Shown here: in pieces, positions 57,453 to 60,000 of the stretch
Layout: the number at the start of each line of letters is the position of its first letter
Position numbering within the stretch: position 1 is the first letter of the stretch
Origin: Owenia fusiformis
Lineage: Eukaryota; Annelida; Polychaeta; Sabellida; Oweniidae
Assembly (NCBI GenBank): GCA_903813345.2
Contig: CAIIXF020000006.1
Span: 40,188,848 to 40,248,847 of the forward strand
Direction: 5' to 3'
DNA: 60,000 nucleotides
Notes under the pieces: generated by a model
What the model saw: only the letters and a program-made list of their open reading frames with translations
The model's database searches: none
Told to the model about the DNA's origin: nothing
Program-made: the position numbers and the translations under genes

Positions 57453-58076
57453 CTAAAGAAGTCGTCCCAATAAGTAGGTCCCAGGACCAACATTTTGCCC
57501 AAGCCAAAAGTCGAAAAATGCGCTTCTCAATTCTATCAAACCTATCGACCCATTGCAGTTGGTATCAATTGATTCGAACCAGTTTATCGGGAATTCTTCG
57601 TGCACTCCAAATAGCCCAAGGAACAGTATGTATTCATCCACAGATATTTCCTGGTCTCTGTTAACAGCAATAAGTTTAAAGAAGCATACAGCAATGTAAT
57701 CGAGAACCTCTTTGAAAACCTGCACATTTTCTTGTTTTAGGTTCATACAGATATTGTGGGTAAATTCGTCAAAATCAACTGTTCGCGAATCTCCGATATC
57801 GCCTCCTCGAGTTGCCATCTCTGCCCAGAATATATTCAAAACAATGTGTTCGAACGCTTTCGTAAACGCTGAAATTTGGCGGTAAAGGACAATAAACGGG
57901 ATGTTTTGATTGATACGTGTGAGTAATCGGCAAAAGTCAGATTTCCGGATAACGCCATTTCCTTTTTTATCAATTGTATCGAAGAATGTTTTCATTTTTC
58001 TTCTCCACAATGGTGACAATTGAGTTTCTTGGCCATCGTGCACGTGACTATTTGTTGACTCTGCGTTGCTGCCCAT
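57453..58076 (-). CDS. Sarcoplasmic calcium-binding-protein-like EF-hand protein
   Basis: A 207-codon frame with no internal intron encodes four helix-loop-helix units in the layout of invertebrate sarcoplasmic calcium-binding proteins (usual length about 175-195). EF1 (loop D36-D47, DKKGNGVIRKSD) and EF4 (loop D171-E182, DTNCNGSIGLIE) keep all main calcium ligands. EF3 (137-148, AVNRDQEISVDE) has Ala at the first ligand position and Gln in place of the loop Gly, and EF2 (around 93-104) is vestigial. Binding is therefore expected at only two sites. The polar 25-residue N-terminal extension lacks a signal peptide, so the protein is probably a cytosolic calcium buffer. An acceptor TTGTATTACAG lies 18 nt upstream of the ATG (exon starts at 58094), which supports this start and implies a spliced 5' UTR. 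A calexcitin-like relative is the main alternative. Confidence 0.85.
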   Translation of the reverse strand: MGSNAESTNSHVHDGQETQLSPLWRRKMKTFFDTIDKKGNGVIRKSDFCRLLTRINQNIPFIVLYRQISAFTKAFEHIVLNIFWAEMATRGGDIGDSRTVDFDEFTHNICMNLKQENVQVFKEVLDYIAVCFFKLIAVNRDQEISVDEYILFLGLFGVHEEFPINWFESIDTNCNGSIGLIELRSAFFDFWLGQNVGPGTYLLGRLL

Positions 58077-58096
58077 TGTCTTCAGGGTAAGCTTCT

Positions 58097-60000
58097 GTAA
58101 TACAAGTTGGTTGATAGAAATAAAGAAATAATTTAACTAATTTTTTCTTTAATTTGAATTATAGGACTTACATCACCATGAAGAACTGATGTGTGAGAAA
58201 CCTATTAGAAGCTGCCATTAAACAATACATTATTGTACAAGAGTTAAATGAGGAGCAATTCAGATATAACATATATATACAAATACATATATAAAATAAA
58301 ATAAATTTTACCTTGGCGCAAATAATAGTTCCTATCAAACTGGGCATCCAACAAATGTAGATACTGTGTAAAAGTGGACACGGTCTTAATGTATACTCCT
58401 CATCGGAATATTGCCATATTTGCCAATGAACTGCGCCAAGTAGAACATATTTAGCGAACTACAATCAAAGCAGGTCACCAAACAATACACTATAATCGTA
58501 CAAGATCAACAAACAATGTACTTTAATACTGGGTAATTGGTTATAAATAAGTAATATACCAAACTCATACTATTTACTTATAAGCATTGGAAAGATTCAT
58601 CACCGATATATTGTTACATAAAACAAAACAAAACTGGTGCAAAAACGTATTTATTAATTTATAACTGCCATGATTGGCACCCTATGTTGTATGATCGTGA
58701 TATTCCAGGAGAAAAAAAATATAACATATGAGCCAGGCCACAGGAAAAGGGGTCTTATTACAGTTTTTTTCAATATTTTGATTTTTTGTTTATCTTAAAA
58801 GGCACAAAGAGACCTTTCAAATGAGCCATGGCTTATGTCTTAACAATTTTTTCTTGCAGATATAGACCAAAAGACAGATTTGAATTTAGCATATTTTCCT
58901 CTTAATCTTGAGCACATTTTTGGCTCTATAGCACAATTTTAATGTTTGTGATAAGACCGGTTTTCCTATGGCTAGGCTCATATATAATCATTTATGATAA
59001 CCTTTGGTTGGCTGGCTTGAAATCAAGACAATTTAGTGAATACTGAAAGGTAAAATAAGGTGAAATTAACGGTTGACCATAATTATTTTTTAAACTATGA
59101 ATTACTACTAACAGTTTCTTTTTAGTTGTTGCCAACAAAAATATCCCTCCCTGTCAATCTATAGATGAATTTGCAAAATAGGAGAAATGCACCCTGAATT
59201 ACAGACGATACATTTATTACATAATTTCAATATGTGTTTAAATGTTTGCATTTATACGTGCCTTGTAATGTCTACTATATGAGTGGCTTGGTCATTGGTG
59301 AAACATCTTCATTGTACTAGCTATAAATCAGATGCACTTTTAATATAATAGGGAGTTTTTAGCTTGCAATGTTTTAACAACCTAAACGCGAACGTAAAAT
59401 ATTTAAGTAATGCATTTGTATGGGCAGTTGGTCGTACGTATAGGTTTTCTATGCAAGCTTAAACTCTCTAATATTTAAGCATGGATGCAGCTAAGCTTTC
59501 TTTGCATATCCTGTTTATAGGATATGTGGTTTGAAAATTGCCCTCGATCCTATAATAAACTGGTATCATTTATCAACAAAGGATGGATATCGATATGGTG
59601 AACTTTTTGAACACACATTTCTCTTAAAGATTCGCGCAATCTTTATCCAATCAGCGTTTGCGATGTGTATCGGCTCACGTATAAAAGGCGAATCCAACTC
59701 CAAATCCATGCAGGGGTGTATGAGGTACTCGAATAGGAAAGAGCTCGTGAAATCTGAATTTACATGCACATGGTCAATGTTTGCACATGTTTGGAGTTAT
59801 TGAAGAAAATGTGATATGGGGGTGGTTCCGAATTTGAAGTCATTGCTGGAAAATAGGATTTTAATACGTGAAATTATATCTATAAATAGAGCACTAAAAA
59901 TAACAGTACACATGAAGTACATGTATGGTTGTGTCCAGAAATGTTTGAAACCCTTACGGAAAATTCTGTCTGCATTTTGTCACCATTGCTCTTTCTTCCC
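58097..60000. other. Non-coding stretch, presumably 5' intron and promoter of the EF-hand gene
   Basis: The 5' UTR acceptor at 58095-58096 implies that the first exon and promoter of the minus-strand gene lie at higher coordinates, but I could not identify them. No other gene or repeat is supported. Confidence 0.35.

Overview
The window looks like a piece of a repeat-rich, AT-rich animal genome. Genes have introns with GT/AG borders, there is no operon structure, and tRNA-derived SINEs and many short inverted-repeat DNA transposons are present. Sigma-class GST genes in tandem, a sarcoplasmic-type calcium-binding protein and an orphan class A receptor suggest a lophotrochozoan, most likely a marine mollusc such as a bivalve. 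That placement is inference, since no ribosomal or mitochondrial marker is present.

Four host genes can be supported. A single-exon rhodopsin-like GPCR lies at 11754-13052 (+). Two sigma-class glutathione S-transferase (or prostaglandin D synthase-like) genes of five exons each lie head to tail at 34062-39065 and 47463-52263 (+). They share intron phases, a promoter-proximal block and 3' UTR sequence, so they are a tandem duplication. A four-EF-hand sarcoplasmic calcium-binding-protein-like gene lies at 57453-58076 (-), with a 5' UTR splice acceptor just upstream of its ATG. A frameshifted gene relic with a C-terminal Cys/His cluster is at 3226-4158. A possible single-pass-membrane terminal exon lies at 23803-24003 (-), and a decayed copy of it sits at about 9.3-9.5 kb.

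The rest is mostly mobile or repetitive DNA. It includes an almost complete 1.2-kb mariner-like element inside intron 1 of the second GST gene, with internally deleted transposase; a C-terminal relic of another mariner at 53 kb; many foldback/MITE elements with visible terminal inverted repeats; hAT-like MITEs; three SINE-like pieces; several minisatellites; and a four-copy array of roughly 0.5-kb monomers at 42.8-45.3 kb.

The most unusual feature is in the last intron of the second GST gene (51700-52086). The 3' splice site together with the first 30 nt of the final exon has been amplified in tandem (72-bp period), giving six competing acceptors. Three of the five upstream copies form a potential 30-nt in-frame microexon ending in GTAAAA. 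Other observations worth a second look are a foldback whose arms are minisatellites (18841-19745), a 660-bp element packed with the palindrome AGTACT (4801-5462), and an inverted dispersed duplication carrying the membrane-segment exon.
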